Positions 35,783 to 37,278 of a stretch of DNA of 37,278 nt are shown one piece after another. A program made the position numbers and the translations under genes. Below the pieces are notes generated by a model. That model made no database searches and was not told the DNA's origin. It worked only from the letters and a program-made list of their open reading frames with translations. This stretch comes from Bacteroidota bacterium (GTDB lineage Bacteria > Bacteroidota > Bacteroidia > B-17B0 > Aurantibacillaceae). Numbering within the stretch: position 1 is the first letter of the stretch; each line of letters begins with the position of its first letter. The stretch lies in contig JAAFIL010000034.1 in assembly GCA_013297775.1 (NCBI GenBank), forward strand, positions 1 through 37,278. Direction: 5' to 3'.

Positions 35783-36211
35783 ATGAAAAGAATACGCGTT
35801 ATTAAATGGGTTCGTTACGCAACAGTAACGGCTTTATTGATGTTTTTATGTTTACTTATTTGGGCCAATTGGGAACCTAAAACTTATACCGAAAAACACA
35901 TTCCTAACGATGTGCAATACATCCAATTAAACACAGGGCAAGTTTCGCAACCCCAATTAATGAACGAACTCGAACAAAAAATTTCGAGTGTGCAAGGGGT
36001 AAGTTCTTGCAGTTACAGCAAAGTAGCTCAAACCGTTGGCGTGATGTTTAGAACCAGTGTATTAAACACGCCTGCCTTAATTAAAAAAGTAAATGCAATC
36101 ACAGGATTAAATGTAAGCGTAAAAGAAATTCCGACTAGTGGCGGCTGCCCAGTAGGAGGGGTGAAGTACTTCTTTATTTCAATTAAAAATGCTTTAAAAT
36201 TTAGAGCCTAA
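35783..36211 (+). CDS. Membrane-anchored small protein with an HMA-like fold
   Basis: 142 residues. One hydrophobic helix at about 12-28 (YATVTALLMFLCLLIWA) after a basic N-terminus, then a ~100-residue exported part. VQYIQLNTGQVSQPQLMNELEQKISSVQGVSSCSYSKVAQTVGVMF has the beta-alpha-beta rhythm of heavy-metal-associated domains, but the metal-binding CxxC is not there (one Cys at about 78 and another at about 121, in GGCPVGG). It is probably periplasmic and tethered to the inner membrane. It precedes the globin lipoprotein by 40 bases, and the two are probably cotranscribed. The function is open; a structural rather than metal-carrying role is possible. Confidence 0.65.
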   Translation: MKRIRVIKWVRYATVTALLMFLCLLIWANWEPKTYTEKHIPNDVQYIQLNTGQVSQPQLMNELEQKISSVQGVSSCSYSKVAQTVGVMFRTSVLNTPALIKKVNAITGLNVSVKEIPTSGGCPVGGVKYFFISIKNALKFRA

Positions 36212-36251
36212 TCTTAAACTGTATCATCCAATAAACTAAAAATAAATACCT

Positions 36252-36743
36252 ATGAAAAAATCAAATCTACTCTTAGCTTTAGCAGCAACAGGTTTACTAG
36301 CCGGATTAATTGCTTGTAAAAAAGAAACAAAGACCGAAACCATTTATGTGGATAATACACCACCGCCACCGCCGCCAACACTTTATACCCGCCTAGGTGG
36401 TGTTTCGGCTATCACATTGGTAGTTGATAAGTTTATCAATAACTGTGCAACCAATGCGTTTATTGGGGCTCGTTTTGCACCTGCGGCTGCCAATCCAGAT
36501 CGTTTGCAAGTGTTACGTTTTAATTTAATTGATCAAATTTGCGCGGGTTCAGGTGGGCCTTGTCAATACAAAGGTCGCACCATGGTGCAATCGCATACGG
36601 GTATGAACATTACTAATCCGGAGTTTGATACTTTAGTAGTGCAATTGGTAAAAGCAATGACCACTTACTCGGTGCCTACAAAAGAGCAAAACGATTTGGC
36701 AGCCATTTTACTACCCATGCGAACTGATATTGTTGGGAAGTAA
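36252..36743 (+). CDS. Group 1 truncated hemoglobin as a lipoprotein
   Basis: 163 residues. Lipoprotein signal peptide with lipobox GLIAC, lipidated Cys22, then a charged and Pro-rich linker (CKKETKTET, PPPPPP). Residues ~43-160 form a group 1 truncated globin: LYTRLGGVSAITLVVDKFI at the start, then CQYKGRTMVQSHTGMNITNPEFDTLV with proximal haem ligand His115. Most truncated hemoglobins are cytosolic O2/NO-binding proteins; here export and lipid anchoring are predicted, placing haem in the periplasm or at the outer membrane. NO detoxification, O2 binding or electron transfer are all possible. A long hairpin terminator follows. Confidence 0.88.
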   Translation: MKKSNLLLALAATGLLAGLIACKKETKTETIYVDNTPPPPPPTLYTRLGGVSAITLVVDKFINNCATNAFIGARFAPAAANPDRLQVLRFNLIDQICAGSGGPCQYKGRTMVQSHTGMNITNPEFDTLVVQLVKAMTTYSVPTKEQNDLAAILLPMRTDIVGK

Positions 36744-36869
36744 ATACTACTACTAAGTCCAAAAAGTCTATTAGACTAATTTGTACTAAATAGTGGTTAT
36801 GCCAGCCAAGTTAAATTTAATTGGATTAAAACATAACGAGGCGAGGTATAAATATAAGTTTGAATTAAG

Positions 36870-36934
36870 AAAGGTTGCCTATGTTACAAGCAAAATAATT
36901 TGTTTTGTTTGTAGCATTTAAAGCAACCTTTTTT
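36870..36934 (+). terminator. Two-part hairpin terminator downstream of the globin gene
   Basis: Outer stem AAAGGTTGC (36870-36878) with GCAACCTTT (36923-36931) and an inner stem of 14 pairs (36882-36895 with 36903-36916, two of them G-U) around a 7-base loop; a T-run extends to 36934. Its size is unusual for a simple terminator and would also suit a stable small RNA. The remainder of 36744-37278 has no gene I can support. Confidence 0.65.
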
Positions 36935-37015
36935 CATAAAGTTTACCTTATTAGCATTAGGTTTATCAATCAGAAAAATATTTAGGATGAAAAAAAATTG
37001 GCGAAATTAATACCA

Positions 37016-37153
37016 ATGATTTATCGCTTTCTTCCTTTGCGAGCTTTGCGCCTTGGCGTGCCACAACTGCTTTCAATTACAACTTGTCGCTTAGTTTATC
37101 TATACATTAGCTAATAAAAAAGTATGATTTATCGCTTTCTTCCTTTGCGAGCT
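37016..37153. repeat. 30-bp direct repeats 108 bases apart with inverted GCAAAG motifs
   Basis: An identical 30-base sequence (starts ATGATTTATCGC, ends TTTGCGAGCT) lies at 37016-37045 and 37124-37153. The first copy runs into CTTTGCGCCTTGGCGTGCC, the inverse complement of the word in the 35.4-kb tandem repeat. The spacing of 108 is close to the 107-base period there. Confidence 0.75.
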
Positions 37154-37278
37154 CCTATGTTTGTAAAAGTTATGGTGATTAAAAACAAGCCGTACTTTTG
37201 TTAACTTAAAGTGAAAATGAATGAGAGCACATTTGCGACTAAATAGTTTTAAAAATATATTCACGCAAAGAAATCGCC

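Overview
This window is a chromosomal segment of a Bacteroidota (Bacteroidetes) bacterium; I cannot fix the order or genus. The evidence is: RpoB of 1270 and RpoC of 1430 residues of Bacteroidota type; starts preceded by A/T-rich leaders without Shine-Dalgarno sites; a textbook Bacteroidota promoter (TTTG-N19-TACCTTTG) before the tRNA cluster; and several small families typical of the phylum (DUF2795, DUF6624, PIN_3 with a DUF6364-like antitoxin).

Layout. (1) 1-3810, accessory region: the first codons of a gene leaving the window, a KilA-N protein and a cysteine desulfurase in one minus-strand run, a tiny membrane protein, a toxin-antitoxin pair, and a 160-bp palindromic element. (2) 3809-11440, ordinary metabolism: DUF2795 protein, acyl-CoA carboxylase beta subunit, LpxD-like acyltransferase with an unknown partner, membrane-anchored metallophosphoesterase, small P-loop kinase, CDF metal exporter. 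(3) 11699-25293, the expression core: tRNA-Thr(TGT)-Tyr(GTA)-Gly(TCC)-Thr(GGT), tuf, tRNA-Trp, secE, nusG, rplKAJL, rpoB, rpoC. The order is that of the E. coli thrU-tyrU-glyT-thrT-tufB and secE-nusG-rplKAJL-rpoBC loci, with tRNA-Trp inserted. Intrinsic-terminator-like hairpins punctuate the tRNA cluster, the end of tuf, the rplL-rpoB gap and the end of rpoC. (4) 25294-30455: repeats, a secreted-protein gene broken by an in-frame stop, a PH-like membrane protein, a LysM lytic transglycosylase, an LRR protein and a DUF6624 protein. (5) 30579-36743: ffh, SulP anion transporter, beta-carbonic anhydrase, ECF sigma factor and cupin anti-sigma factor tightly packed on one strand, then a small membrane protein and a truncated-hemoglobin lipoprotein. 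(6) 36744-37278: terminator and repeats.

The most unusual signals are non-coding. Two inverted copies of a roughly 180-200-bp structured element (9896-10073 and 25511-25707) bracket the whole tRNA-tuf-rpoBC core. Each carries hairpins that survive sequence divergence, and one hairpin is cleanly missing from one copy. There is also a near-perfect 160-bp palindrome, a 107-bp tandem repeat, and GCAAAG-type motifs scattered over four intergenic gaps. I saw no CRISPR array, phage, complete IS element or clear new defence system; the closest lead is the desulfurase/KilA-N pair, whose partners would lie left of the window.
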